A stretch of DNA of 10,257 nucleotides, taken from NCBI GenBank assembly GCA_003645385.1, contig QNEY01000039.1:1-10257 (forward strand), in the 5' to 3' direction. The first letter of the stretch is position 1, and each line of letters opens with the position of its first letter. Below the pieces are notes generated by a model. That model did not search any database. It saw only the letters and a list, made by a program, of their open reading frames with translations, and was not told where the DNA came from. Source of the stretch: Gammaproteobacteria bacterium. GTDB lineage: Bacteria > Pseudomonadota > Gammaproteobacteria > Nitrosococcales > Methylophagaceae. Below, piece by piece: positions 1 to 8,969 of the stretch. Both the position numbers and the translations under genes were made by a program.

Positions 1-253
1 ACAATACTACCAAAATTGCAAGGCCAATCGCCGCTTCAGCAGCAGCTACGGTCAAAATAAAGAATACAAATATCTGTCCTGATATATCACCTGAAAAATG
101 GGAAAAGGCGATAAAATTAAGATTCACAGCCAACAACATCAGTTCAATACACATCAGCAAGATAATAATATTTTTTCGGTTAATAAAAATACCTGCAACA
201 GACAAGCTGAACAGTAATGCACCCAAAATTAGAAAATCTGATAGTGCAATCAT
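1..253 (-). CDS. nuoK: NADH-quinone oxidoreductase subunit K (partial, C-terminus off window)
   Basis: Small membrane subunit of Complex I, homologous to MrpC, part of the proton-translocating membrane arm. Eighty-four residues are visible; the family is usually about 100, so roughly 16 are lost past the left edge. Three hydrophobic helices are seen (about residues 4-24, 29-50 and 60-84). The second contains the motif MCIELM with Glu37 and the third AAAEAAIGLA with Glu73; these match E. coli Glu36 and Glu72, the buried carboxylates of the proton path. The ATG is inside the ATGA overlap with the nuoJ stop codon. It is preceded by AGGAG eight bases upstream, which makes the start secure. nuoL should follow downstream, outside the window. 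Confidence 0.97.
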   Translation of the reverse strand, partial: MIALSDFLILGALLFSLSVAGIFINRKNIIILLMCIELMLLAVNLNFIAFSHFSGDISGQIFVFFILTVAAAEAAIGLAILVVL

Positions 254-870
254 GATTGTGACTCCTGATCGCTATCTTGCTTTTTAACTGCATCCATTTT
301 GACCAGTCGAACCCGGTCTTCTCTTCGAACCTTAATCTGCTGAGAGATATCTTGCGTTTTACTAGTCTTTTTACGTAATGTCAGAGTGATCGCAGCTACA
401 ATAGCAACAGTCAAGATCACCGATGCTATCTCAAATGGGTAAACATAAACGGTATAGAGCAATAAGCCAATTTCTTTGGTATTACTATAACCTTCTGGAT
501 GAGGCACAGGGGAAGAGACGATATCCAAACCAAAATGGGAGGCCCCTAAAACGGCAATCATCTCAATAGTGATTAATGCTGCCACTAAAATGCCTAATGG
601 CAGATACTTAGTGAAACCTTCTTGCAATGGTGCCAAATCGATATCTAACATCATTACTACAAATAGGAATAGCACCATTACGGCACCAACATAAACGAGC
701 ACTAGGGTTAATGCTAAAAACTCTGCTTCAAGCAATAACCAAATACCAGCACTGGTAAAAAAGGCCAATATCAAAAACAAGGCCGCACGTACTGGATTAC
801 GAACTGTAATCACCATCGTACTAGCAAACAACAAGGTAGCTGCAAAACAATAGAATATAATCTGTTCCAT
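250..870 (-). CDS. nuoJ: NADH-quinone oxidoreductase subunit J
   Basis: Integral membrane subunit of Complex I (ND6 homologue), 206 residues, in the cytoplasmic membrane between NuoH and NuoK. Five hydrophobic segments are visible (about residues 3-23, 28-47, 52-75, 90-110 and 138-166). The third carries the family signature VYVGAVMVLFLFVVMMLD (residues 59-76); the bulge in this helix is thought to gate the link between quinone reduction and proton pumping. A charged soluble tail of about 40 residues follows (from about 167), somewhat longer than the tail in E. coli, whose protein is 184 residues. The ATG shares one base with the nuoI stop (TAATG), and GGAG lies eight bases upstream. It overlaps nuoK by 4 bp. 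Confidence 0.97.
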   Translation of the reverse strand: MEQIIFYCFAATLLFASTMVITVRNPVRAALFLILAFFTSAGIWLLLEAEFLALTLVLVYVGAVMVLFLFVVMMLDIDLAPLQEGFTKYLPLGILVAALITIEMIAVLGASHFGLDIVSSPVPHPEGYSNTKEIGLLLYTVYVYPFEIASVILTVAIVAAITLTLRKKTSKTQDISQQIKVRREDRVRLVKMDAVKKQDSDQESQS

Positions 871-1358
871 TATCTATACTCCGCATCGGCAGCACGATCA
901 ACAGCTATCTGGGTTTCGTGCTTATCCCCCACAGCCAACAATTTATCTTTAGTCATAATACTTTCACCACGATTCTCGAAGTGATAATCAAATACACGAG
1001 TTTCTACAATCGAATCTACTGGGCATGACTCTTCACAAAACCCACAAAAAATACATTTAAATAAATCAATGTCATAACGGGTTGTACGACGGGTACCATC
1101 TTCTCTAGGCTCTGTTTCAATGGTTATAGCCAAGGCTGGACAAACCGCTTCACATAATTTACAACCGATACAACGTTCTTCACCATTAGGATAACGACGT
1201 AAGGCATGCAATCCTCTAAATCGTGGTGACTGAGGTGTGTTTTCTTCAGGATATTGAACCGTAATTTTCTTGGCAAACAGATAACGACCTGTCAGCTTTA
1301 AGCCCAATAACAATTCCCAGAGCAAAAAGCTCTTAAAGAAATGACGTACCGAGTTCAT
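870..1358 (-). CDS. nuoI: NADH-quinone oxidoreductase subunit I (2x[4Fe-4S] ferredoxin-like)
   Basis: Peripheral Fe-S subunit of Complex I (TYKY/PSST arm) that passes electrons through clusters N6a and N6b from NuoG to NuoB. It has 162 residues. Two CxxCxxCxxxCP motifs supply all eight ligands: Cys63, 66, 69 and 73, and Cys102, 105, 108 and 112. The N-terminal 30 residues form the amphipathic region that docks to the membrane arm. An in-frame upstream start (1379) would add seven residues. I chose the ATG at 1358 because it has GGAGG seven bases upstream, lies in an ATGA overlap with the nuoH stop and gives the usual N-terminus. It shares one base with nuoJ downstream. Confidence 0.97.
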   Translation of the reverse strand: MNSVRHFFKSFLLWELLLGLKLTGRYLFAKKITVQYPEENTPQSPRFRGLHALRRYPNGEERCIGCKLCEAVCPALAITIETEPREDGTRRTTRYDIDLFKCIFCGFCEESCPVDSIVETRVFDYHFENRGESIMTKDKLLAVGDKHETQIAVDRAADAEYR

Positions 1359-2419
1359 GACAATGCCTCCGTAAACCACGGGCCAATATCATAGACTTGT
1401 GCCGTTGCAACAACGACTAACCAAACAAGCGTTACTGGAATAAATATTTTCCATCCCAAACGCATAATCTGGTCATAGCGATAACGTGGGAAGGTTGCTC
1501 TGAACCACAAATAAAAGAATAAGAAAATACAGGTTTTCATTAGCAACCAAACGATGCCTGGCACCCATGAAAATAAGTTTTCTAAACCAGGAACACCTTG
1601 GAAAGGTGATAGCCAACCACCCATGAACATCACGGCAGCCAACATTGAAATCAAAATCATATCAGCATATTCAGCAAGAAAAAATACTGCAAATGCCATT
1701 CCTGAATATTCAACATGGAAGCCAGCCACGATCTCTGACTCACCTTCAGACACATCAAATGGTGCCCGATTAGTTTCAGCAATACCTGATATAAAGTACA
1801 CCACCAATAATGGAAATAATGGCAACCAGAACCAGTGTAAAATCCCACCCTGCTGTGCCAACACAATCTCACCCATATTTAGGCTGCCGGCAGCAATTAA
1901 TACCCCAACCAAGGCAAAACCCATTGCTATTTCATACGACACCACTTGAGCAGCGGAACGTAAGGCTCCCAAAAATGCATATCTGGAATTTGAAGCCCAA
2001 CCAGCTATTACAATACCGTAAACACCCATTGAGGTAATCGCTAATATATAGAGTAAACCAGCATCAATATTAGCCAAGGTCATGGTCGCATCAAACGGCA
2101 TAACAGCCCATGCAGCTAAAGCAGGACCAATTGCTAATACAGGCGCCACCAGAAATAAATATAAATTAGATTTTGATGGCAATATGACTTCTTTCAACAT
2201 CAACTTCAGCCCGTCAGCTATGGGTTGAAGTAATCCCCAAGGACCAACACGATTTGGACCAATTCGTACTTGAATAAAACCAATAACTTTACGCTCGGCT
2301 AGGGTCAGGTAAGCGACACCTAACATTAAAGGAACAATTATCACCATAATTTTTATGACCGTATATAACACGGTCTGCGCAACAATCCAGTCAGTGATAG
2401 CAACAATCATGTCAATCAT
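1355..2419 (-). CDS. nuoH: NADH-quinone oxidoreductase subunit H
   Basis: Membrane subunit (ND1 homologue) of 354 residues that forms much of the ubiquinone entry channel and joins the peripheral and membrane arms. About eight hydrophobic helices are visible. Family signatures are intact: the ERK..GFIQVRIGPNRVGP block (residues 42-60) followed by GLLQPIADGLKL (62-73), and the acidic cytoplasmic loop AETNRAPFDVSEGESEIVAG (about 214-233), then FHVEYSG. The acidic residues of that loop belong to the E-channel region linking the quinone site to the pumps. The ATG is in an ATGA overlap with the nuoG stop and has GAGG seven bases upstream. A second Met at residue 4 is possible but less well placed. 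Downstream it overlaps nuoI by 4 bp. Confidence 0.98.
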   Translation of the reverse strand: MIDMIVAITDWIVAQTVLYTVIKIMVIIVPLMLGVAYLTLAERKVIGFIQVRIGPNRVGPWGLLQPIADGLKLMLKEVILPSKSNLYLFLVAPVLAIGPALAAWAVMPFDATMTLANIDAGLLYILAITSMGVYGIVIAGWASNSRYAFLGALRSAAQVVSYEIAMGFALVGVLIAAGSLNMGEIVLAQQGGILHWFWLPLFPLLVVYFISGIAETNRAPFDVSEGESEIVAGFHVEYSGMAFAVFFLAEYADMILISMLAAVMFMGGWLSPFQGVPGLENLFSWVPGIVWLLMKTCIFLFFYLWFRATFPRYRYDQIMRLGWKIFIPVTLVWLVVVATAQVYDIGPWFTEALS

Positions 2420-4770
2420 GATTTGGCCTCAACTGTCACATTTGAAAAAGCAGTACCTAATGAGGAGGTTTCCTCAATACCTGTAGCCAGATAAATACAA
2501 CCATCAGCAATGCCATTATCAATTTCAAATACCATGGTTACACTATTGTCACCCTGACTAACCATAACAGTTTCAGCTTGATCAACACCGTGTTTGTCAG
2601 CTTCTCTAATATTCATTCGGACAATTACTGCTTTTGCATTTTCAGGTGTTTGTTGTAATGCCTTACTACGTCTAACCACACTATCAATTTGATACATTGG
2701 TACTTCTGAAATTGCCATCAATTCAACATCTGAATCCAGTTCGTCTGGTAGATAAGTTTGCTTAACAGCTGAAAATACCAATTTCAACTGATCGCGTACG
2801 TCATCACGTATGTCTTGTGATGAAACGTAATCAAAGCCATCTACTTTGGCTAAATTCCCTAATACCCGTAATACTTTCCAGCCAGGTCGACTCTCACCTT
2901 GTGCAGTGACAGCACCAGTAAAACTCTGCCACTGACTATCTGCACCAATAAAGGTGCCTGATGTTTCAGCAAAACTTGCTATTGGCAAAATGACATCGGC
3001 GTAAGCCAACATCGTATCCGTTACATAACTGTTCATAGACACTACAAAACTGGCATCATGCAGTGCGTGTTGTGCTCCAGCTGGATCAGCACAATCTAAT
3101 TCTGGTTCGATTCCAAATAATACATACGAACGTAAACATTGTTGCCACATTTGTTGAGCATCAAGTCCTGTCGACTCAGCCTTATGTTTAGTCGAATGCT
3201 CATAAGGTAGCACCCCAGCAATTTTTGCTGCAGATGAATTGGCTGTTGGCAGTACAATCATCTGACTTTTGGTTAATCTTGCAATCAAATCAGCCAGTGC
3301 TTTTATCTTGGAGGCTTGCGGGTGATTATTTGCTAATTCACCAATAAATAACGTCGCCCGCATTGCATTGGACAATTGCATGGCAATTGTTTGCTCTAAG
3401 GCTGTTGGAACTATATCTTCTAACAAATAAATCCAAGCTTTATCATCGTCACTGGCTAAAGATATGACTGCCTTTGCAACACCCGATAAGGTTGTCAACA
3501 AGCGTTTAGTGTTAACTATTACCGGTGTGGCGGGCATCAATAAATCAGATTCAAAAAAGTTAATATTGGTAATAGTCGTTCCCATCATCGCTGCTTGTCT
3601 CATGCGGTGGGCAATAATGGGTTGTTCGGCTCGAATATTACAGCCTATCAATACAATTTCATCATTCTGTTCAATAGTTGCCAGACACCAATCTTCATAA
3701 CTGTAATCGATATCTTGATCAGCAAAGTCTTGTTGGCGTAGGCGATGATCAATATTATCTGTACCCAAACCACGCAACAATCTTTGGAACAAATAGGCTT
3801 CTTCCAAGGTTGCTGTTGGTGAAATCAAACCTGCAATTTGCTCTGTACCATGTCTGGTTTTAATCACTTTCAGACCATCAACAGCAGCTTGCAAAGCTGT
3901 TTGCCAATCAACTGTTTGCCATTCACCATTTTGTTTAATCATCGGCTCGGTGGCACGTTGTTCGTGATTCAAGCCTAAGTAACTAAAACGATCACGATCA
4001 GATAGCCATGTTTCGTTAATGCTTTCATTATCACGTGGTACAACTCGTAATACTTCATTTCTACGAGTATGAAATTCAATATTGGAACCAACAGCATCAT
4101 GAGGTGCAATCGAAGGGTGAGCAGTTAATTCCCATGCTCGGGCTAGATAACGAAATGGTTTTGAGGTCAATGCCCCTACTGGACATAAATCAATAATATT
4201 GCCGGACATTTCCGAAGTAAGACTATGCTCAATATAGGTACCGATTTCCATATGCTCGCCACGACCAGTAGCGCCCAATTCGGTAATACCAGCAATCTCC
4301 TGCCCAAATCTCACGCAGCGAGTACAGTGAATACAGCGAGTCATATCAGTATTAATGAGTGGACCGATATCTTTATCTTTAACTACTCGCTTACCTTCTG
4401 TAAATCGACCTACACCTGAACCATAGCCCATTGACATATCTTGCAATTCACATTCACCACCTTGATCACAAATCGGACAATCAAGAGGATGATTTATAAG
4501 TAAAAACTCCATTACACCACGTTGGGCATCAACTGCTACTTTAGAGTGTGTAAAGACTTTCATTCCCTCAGCGACAGGGGTAGCACAGGCAGGTAAAGCT
4601 TTGCGTGATTGTTCAACTTCAATCAGACACATACGGCAATTAGCTGCTATAGACAGTTTTTTATGGTAACAAAAACGAGGGATATCAATGCCTGCCTCAT
4701 CAGCAGCCTGAATAATCATTTTTGTTGAATCCACTGTTAGTGGAATGCCGTCAATTTCTATATTAACCAT
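2416..4770 (-). CDS. nuoG: NADH-quinone oxidoreductase subunit G
   Basis: Largest peripheral Complex I subunit, 784 residues, carrying electrons from NuoF towards NuoI. The N-terminal ferredoxin domain binds [2Fe-2S] N1b through Cys34, 45, 48 and 62. The His94/Cys98/Cys101/Cys107 set binds [4Fe-4S] N5, and Cys146, 149, 152 with Cys196 bind N4. The rest (about 220 to 784) is a molybdopterin-oxidoreductase-like fold that in this family binds no molybdenum cofactor. No CxxC group follows residue 200, so the off-pathway cluster N7 of the E. coli and Thermus proteins is absent. The length is below the roughly 900 residues of E. coli and in the range of other proteobacterial forms. The ATG is 18 bp after the nuoF stop and has only a weak GAG upstream. 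Confidence 0.98.
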   Translation of the reverse strand: MVNIEIDGIPLTVDSTKMIIQAADEAGIDIPRFCYHKKLSIAANCRMCLIEVEQSRKALPACATPVAEGMKVFTHSKVAVDAQRGVMEFLLINHPLDCPICDQGGECELQDMSMGYGSGVGRFTEGKRVVKDKDIGPLINTDMTRCIHCTRCVRFGQEIAGITELGATGRGEHMEIGTYIEHSLTSEMSGNIIDLCPVGALTSKPFRYLARAWELTAHPSIAPHDAVGSNIEFHTRRNEVLRVVPRDNESINETWLSDRDRFSYLGLNHEQRATEPMIKQNGEWQTVDWQTALQAAVDGLKVIKTRHGTEQIAGLISPTATLEEAYLFQRLLRGLGTDNIDHRLRQQDFADQDIDYSYEDWCLATIEQNDEIVLIGCNIRAEQPIIAHRMRQAAMMGTTITNINFFESDLLMPATPVIVNTKRLLTTLSGVAKAVISLASDDDKAWIYLLEDIVPTALEQTIAMQLSNAMRATLFIGELANNHPQASKIKALADLIARLTKSQMIVLPTANSSAAKIAGVLPYEHSTKHKAESTGLDAQQMWQQCLRSYVLFGIEPELDCADPAGAQHALHDASFVVSMNSYVTDTMLAYADVILPIASFAETSGTFIGADSQWQSFTGAVTAQGESRPGWKVLRVLGNLAKVDGFDYVSSQDIRDDVRDQLKLVFSAVKQTYLPDELDSDVELMAISEVPMYQIDSVVRRSKALQQTPENAKAVIVRMNIREADKHGVDQAETVMVSQGDNSVTMVFEIDNGIADGCIYLATGIEETSSLGTAFSNVTVEAKS

Positions 4771-4788
4771 CTGTATTATCTACTCAGC

Positions 4789-6057
4789 CTATACCTGACA
4801 TCGACCATGATCGATGTGATACTGAAACTCATCATGAAAATGTTTAATAAAACTAATAACTGGTGCAGCGGCAGCATCACCTAATGCACAAATTGTATTG
4901 CCATTGATATTTTTTGCCACATCGACTAGACGGTCCAAATCTTCCTGTTTACCTTCACCATGTTCTATACGTTTGATCACACGATAAAGCCAGCCTGTAC
5001 CTTCACGACAAGGCGTACATTGTCCACATGATTCTTCATAATAAAACTCAGAAATTCGTTCCAAGGCCTTGACCATGCATGTCGTTTCATCCATCACGAT
5101 CACTGAGCCAGCACCTAACATCGAACCGGCACGACTAATGCCATCGTAACTCATTGCAACATCCATCATTGCATCGCCCGGAAGAATCGGAGTGGAACTC
5201 CCTCCAGGAATGACCGCTTTCAGTTTATTACCATTACGGACTCCACCAGCTAATTCCAGTAATTCTGAAAATGGTGTTCCCATTGGTACTTCATAGTTTC
5301 CAGGCTTATTTACATGACCAGAAACACTAAAAATCTTACTGCCACCATTATTGGGTGTACCTAATTCATGGAACCAGTCACTACCCTTTTCCAAAATCAC
5401 CGGTACGGAAGCTAATGTTTCTGTGTTGTTAACTGTTGTTGGCCTACCAAAAAGACCATAACCAGCAGGAAATGGTGGTTTATAGCGTGGCTGACCTTTT
5501 TTACCTTCTATTGATTCCAGTAATGCCGTTTCTTCACCACAAATATAAGCTCCTGCACCCGGATGAGTATAAATCTCAAAATTAAAACCCGAGCCTAAAA
5601 TATCCTTGCCTAAATATCCGGCCTCTTTTGCTTCTTGTATTGCTTGTTCAAAACGATCATAAGGCTCAACAAATTCACCTCGAATATAGTTATAGCCTGC
5701 TTGAGCACCGATGGTATAACCAGCAATGATCATCCCTTCAATCACTTGATGAGGATTAAAACGCAAAATATCGCGATCTTTACAAGTACCAGGCTCACCT
5801 TCATCTGAATTACATACAATGTATTTAGCACCGGGTAGTCGGCGAGGCATAAAGCTCCACTTCAATCCAGTTGGGAAACCAGCACCACCACGACCACGCA
5901 ATGCCGAATCTTTAAGTTGTTCGATAATTTCTTCTGGCCGTGTTTTTTCTTTGAGTATTTTTTCTAATTGCTCATAACCACCCACACTACGATATGACTC
6001 CAGCGTCCATGGTTGATCTAGATGAAGGGTACGAAAACAAACTTGATTCAGTTCCAT
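4789..6057 (-). CDS. nuoF: NADH-quinone oxidoreductase subunit F (NADH/FMN-binding)
   Basis: Catalytic subunit that oxidises NADH with FMN and starts the Fe-S electron chain, located at the tip of the cytoplasmic arm. It has 422 residues, normal for the family. The glycine-rich loop RGRGGAGFPTGLKW (residues 54-67) and NSDEGEPGTCKDR (83-95) form the FMN/NADH pocket. GAGAYICGEETALLESIEGK (167-186) is the second nucleotide-binding signature. Cys344, 347 and 350 (SCGQCTPCREG) plus Cys390 ligate [4Fe-4S] N3. The start shares one base with the nuoE stop (TAATG) and has a GGATGG purine stretch about nine bases upstream. The stop is TAG, followed by the longest gap inside the nuo block (18 bp) before nuoG. 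Confidence 0.98.
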   Translation of the reverse strand: MELNQVCFRTLHLDQPWTLESYRSVGGYEQLEKILKEKTRPEEIIEQLKDSALRGRGGAGFPTGLKWSFMPRRLPGAKYIVCNSDEGEPGTCKDRDILRFNPHQVIEGMIIAGYTIGAQAGYNYIRGEFVEPYDRFEQAIQEAKEAGYLGKDILGSGFNFEIYTHPGAGAYICGEETALLESIEGKKGQPRYKPPFPAGYGLFGRPTTVNNTETLASVPVILEKGSDWFHELGTPNNGGSKIFSVSGHVNKPGNYEVPMGTPFSELLELAGGVRNGNKLKAVIPGGSSTPILPGDAMMDVAMSYDGISRAGSMLGAGSVIVMDETTCMVKALERISEFYYEESCGQCTPCREGTGWLYRVIKRIEHGEGKQEDLDRLVDVAKNINGNTICALGDAAAAPVISFIKHFHDEFQYHIDHGRCQV

Positions 6058-6566
6058 TATTTGATTCCATCCAAAATCTGATCAATCTTTTCGACAGTAA
6101 GGTGCTCGTGATAATCACGATCAACCTGCATCATTGGTGCACCACAGCATGCACCCAGACATTCCACTTCTTTCAAAGTGAATTTACCATCTGAGGTTGT
6201 TGCACCTAGTCCTGCACCTAGTCTTTTACTCAGGTGTTCAACGACCTCTTCTGAACCATTTAACATACAAGAGATATTGGTACAGACATTGATCTTATGT
6301 TGCCCTACTTCCTGCAATTCAAACATCGTATAAAAAGTAGCTACTTCATAAACACTGATAGCAGGCATAGCTAAATAAACAGCAAGTGCGTCCATTATTG
6401 GTTCGGAAAGCCAACCATTATTAGCAGCCTGCAAAATATGTAAACTTGGAATAACAGCAGACTGGCTCTGTCCAGCTGGGTATTTAGCAATCCATTCGTC
6501 GAGCTGCTGGCGAATATCAGCATTAAATAATTGTGCTTTGGCACCGGTCAATTGCATGTCACTCAT
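6057..6566 (-). CDS. nuoE: NADH-quinone oxidoreductase subunit E ([2Fe-2S])
   Basis: Thioredoxin-fold [2Fe-2S] subunit (24 kDa homologue) of the NADH dehydrogenase module, partner of NuoF. It has 169 residues. Cluster N1a ligands are Cys95 and Cys100 (NVCTNISC) and Cys136 and Cys140 (ECLGACCGAP). Cys141, next to the last ligand, is not one of the expected four. The N-terminal helical region (about 15-85) includes the usual VYEVATFYTMF signature. The ATG lies in an ATGA overlap with the nuoD stop and has GGTGAG eight bases upstream. An internal Met4 is the only alternative. It shares one base with nuoF downstream. Confidence 0.97.
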   Translation of the reverse strand: MSDMQLTGAKAQLFNADIRQQLDEWIAKYPAGQSQSAVIPSLHILQAANNGWLSEPIMDALAVYLAMPAISVYEVATFYTMFELQEVGQHKINVCTNISCMLNGSEEVVEHLSKRLGAGLGATTSDGKFTLKEVECLGACCGAPMMQVDRDYHEHLTVEKIDQILDGIK

Positions 6567-7816
6567 CGATCTATCTCACCAAAGACAATATCCATCGTAC
6601 CTATCACAGCCACGACATCAGCCAACATGTGTCCCTTAACCATTTCATTCATTGCTGATAGATGGGCAAAACCAGGGGCACGAATTTTGAGACGATACGG
6701 TTTATTGGCACCATCTGAAATCATATAAATGCCAAACTCGCCTTTTGGATGTTCAACTGCTGTATACACTTCACCTTCAGGCACACAGTAACCTTCAGTA
6801 AATAATTTAAAATGATGCACCAATGCTTCCATATCATTTTTCATATCAGCACGTTTTGGCGGAGCCACTTTTACATCATCTGTAATTACCGGGCCAGGAT
6901 TTTCACGTAGCCAATCCACACACTGTTTAATAATACGGTTTGATTGACGCATTTCTTCAATTCGAACCAAATAGCGATCATAACAATCACCCTCAACTCC
7001 GACTGGAATATCAAAATCCATCCGGTCATAAACTTCATAAGGTTGTTTTTTACGCAAATCCCAAGCAATACCTGAACCACGGAGCATGGGGCCAGTAAAG
7101 CCAAGTTGCATAGCTCGTTCAGGTGAAACAACACCTATACCTACCGTGCGCTGTTTCCAGATACGGTTATCCGTTAATAATGTTTCATACTCATCAACAC
7201 ATCCGGGGAAACGCTCAGTAAAATCTTCAATGAAGTCCAACAGGCTACCTTCACGATTGGTATTCTTCTGTTTAACTTCCTTTTCACTGTGCCATTTTGA
7301 TTTTTCATACTTCGCCATCGAATCTGGCAAGTCACGATAAACTCCACCAGGGCGATAATAAGTGGCATGCATCCTAGCTCCAGATACAGCTTCATAACAA
7401 TCCATCAAGTCTTCACGCTCACGGAAGCAATACAAAAAGATAGTCATCGCACCGATATCAAGACCATGTGTTCCTAACCACATTAAATGATTAAGAACTC
7501 GAGTAATTTCATCAAACATTACTCGGATATACTGTGCTCGCTCCGGTACTTGTACACCTAATAATTTCTCAATGGCCATCACATAAGCATGTTCATTGGA
7601 CAACATCGATACATAATCAAGTCGATCCATATAACCGATACTTTGATTGTAAGGTTTAGTTTCAGCTAATTTTTCTGTACCACGATGCAATAAGCCAACA
7701 TGCGGGTCGGCACGTCGAATCACTTCACCATCCATCTCAAGAATAAGACGTAATACACCATGAGCTGCAGGATGCTGCGGGCCAAAATTTAAAGTGTAAT
7801 TCTTAATTTCAGCCAT
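6563..7816 (-). CDS. nuoD: NADH-quinone oxidoreductase subunit D (49 kDa homologue)
   Basis: Quinone-site subunit of Complex I, 417 residues, related to [NiFe]-hydrogenase large subunits but without the metal-binding cysteines. The N-terminal signature NFGPQHPAAHGVLRL (residues 10-24) is intact. His19 and Tyr68 match the two residues that contact the quinone headgroup (His38 and Tyr87 of Thermus Nqo4); their spacing of 49 is identical. The C-terminus ends in the typical GTMDIVFGEIDR. It is separate from nuoC, unlike the fused NuoCD of enterics and pseudomonads. The ATG shares one base with the nuoC stop (TAATG) and no good ribosome binding site precedes it, so translation probably depends on coupling from nuoC. 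Confidence 0.98.
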   Translation of the reverse strand: MAEIKNYTLNFGPQHPAAHGVLRLILEMDGEVIRRADPHVGLLHRGTEKLAETKPYNQSIGYMDRLDYVSMLSNEHAYVMAIEKLLGVQVPERAQYIRVMFDEITRVLNHLMWLGTHGLDIGAMTIFLYCFREREDLMDCYEAVSGARMHATYYRPGGVYRDLPDSMAKYEKSKWHSEKEVKQKNTNREGSLLDFIEDFTERFPGCVDEYETLLTDNRIWKQRTVGIGVVSPERAMQLGFTGPMLRGSGIAWDLRKKQPYEVYDRMDFDIPVGVEGDCYDRYLVRIEEMRQSNRIIKQCVDWLRENPGPVITDDVKVAPPKRADMKNDMEALVHHFKLFTEGYCVPEGEVYTAVEHPKGEFGIYMISDGANKPYRLKIRAPGFAHLSAMNEMVKGHMLADVVAVIGTMDIVFGEIDR

Positions 7817-8475
7817 TATTGATTGCCATTCGAATAGCGATTATCATCCCGAATCACACGTGGCACTAATGTTCTGACCTCAATACTGACCGGCTCATAT
7901 ATCACCCGTTTTTTATCAGGGTCATAACGCATTTCTACATTACCAATAAGTGGGAAATCTTTACGGAATGGATGACCAACAAAACCATAGTCAGTCAAAA
8001 TACGTCGCAAATCATTATGGCCATCAAATAAAATGCCAAACAAATCAAACGCTTCTCGCTCAAACCAGTTTGCACTATTCCAGATAGAAGTCACACTATC
8101 AATAATCGGCTGCTCAGCATCTAATCGAACCTTAATTCGTAAGCGCTGGTTATGTTGAATAGAGAGTAAGTGATAGACAACAGCAAAACGAAAACCTTCT
8201 GATACAGGCTCCATATTGCCTGCACCATCAACAGCACGACTAAACCCATGGTCTGATGCACCTTTAGTTTCCCATGCGGCACCACCGTACTGTGAATAAT
8301 CCACACCACAAATATCAATCAATTGTTCGAAACCAAATTGATCGCGTAGCTGTTCAGCTACAATTAAAATACTTTCTGCAGGTATATGGATAGTGATCTC
8401 TTCATGACGCCATTCGCAATCAAGAATCACGTCAGAAAGTTGTTGCTCCAGTTTAGCCTTCAATGCTTTTATCAT
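7816..8475 (-). CDS. nuoC: NADH-quinone oxidoreductase subunit C (30 kDa homologue)
   Basis: Structural subunit of the connecting arm, contacting NuoD and NuoB; it carries no cofactor. It has 219 residues. The family signature runs from FEREAFDLFGILFDGH (residues 138-153) through DLRRIL to GHPFRKDFPL (167-176). A polar loop of about 30 residues (about 64-94, containing AAWETKGASDHGFSR) separates two strands of the N-terminal half; similar inserts are known in other non-enteric proteobacterial NuoC proteins. The start lies 5 bp after the nuoB stop with AGGA about 12 bases upstream, a loose spacing. It shares one base with nuoD. Confidence 0.97.
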   Translation of the reverse strand: MIKALKAKLEQQLSDVILDCEWRHEEITIHIPAESILIVAEQLRDQFGFEQLIDICGVDYSQYGGAAWETKGASDHGFSRAVDGAGNMEPVSEGFRFAVVYHLLSIQHNQRLRIKVRLDAEQPIIDSVTSIWNSANWFEREAFDLFGILFDGHNDLRRILTDYGFVGHPFRKDFPLIGNVEMRYDPDKKRVIYEPVSIEVRTLVPRVIRDDNRYSNGNQ

Positions 8476-8480
8476 TGTTA

Positions 8481-8969
8481 TCAGGCTTCCTGTGTTCTAG
8501 CAATGGTATTTGTACGACGAATCTTTTTCTGCAACTGAATAATACCGTAAAGCAATGCTTCAGCTGTAGGAGGACAACCAGGCACATAAATATCAACCGG
8601 AACAATACGATCACAACCACGTACTACTGCATATGAATAATGATAATAACCACCACCATTAGCACAGGATCCCATTGAAATCACCCAACGAGGCTCTGAC
8701 ATCTGATCATAAACCTTGCGTAATGCAGGAGCCATTTTATTAACCAAAGTACCCGCAACTATCATCACATCTGACTGACGAGGACTACCACGAAATACCA
8801 CTCCGAAACGATCTAAATCATAACGAGATGCACCCGTGTGCATCATTTCAACAGCACAACAAGCAAGGCCGAAAGTCATTGGCCATAACGAACCTGTTCG
8901 TGCCCAATTGATTAATTTGTCTGCTGAAGTAGTAACAATACCTTGTTCAAGAATGCCTTCTATTCCCAT
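8481..8969 (-). CDS. nuoB: NADH-quinone oxidoreductase subunit B (cluster N2)
   Basis: Subunit that holds the terminal [4Fe-4S] cluster N2, the direct electron donor to ubiquinone at the interface with NuoD. It has 162 residues. The ligands are the tandem Cys37-Cys38 (FGLACCAVEMM), Cys102 (GSCANGGG) and Cys132 (VPGCPP), the full conserved set. A GTG start at 8990 would add seven residues. I prefer the ATG at 8969, because it has GGGAG seven bases upstream and gives the common MGIEG-type N-terminus. With this start it overlaps the end of nuoA by 10 bp. The next gene, nuoC, begins 5 bp after the stop. Confidence 0.97.
   Translation of the reverse strand: MGIEGILEQGIVTTSADKLINWARTGSLWPMTFGLACCAVEMMHTGASRYDLDRFGVVFRGSPRQSDVMIVAGTLVNKMAPALRKVYDQMSEPRWVISMGSCANGGGYYHYSYAVVRGCDRIVPVDIYVPGCPPTAEALLYGIIQLQKKIRRTNTIARTQEA

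Noticed and set aside
1359..1379. Seven-residue N-terminal extension of NuoI
   Set aside because: The ATG at 1358 has GGAGG at ideal spacing, an ATGA overlap with nuoH and the usual family N-terminus.
1554..1949. Open frame of 131 codons on the plus strand inside nuoH
   Set aside because: It is antisense to a fully conserved membrane subunit, has no recognisable domain and is explained by the codon use of nuoH.
8185..8285. Polar insert of about 30 residues in NuoC as a possible novel domain
   Set aside because: Similar loops between the same strands are known in NuoC of other non-enteric proteobacteria.
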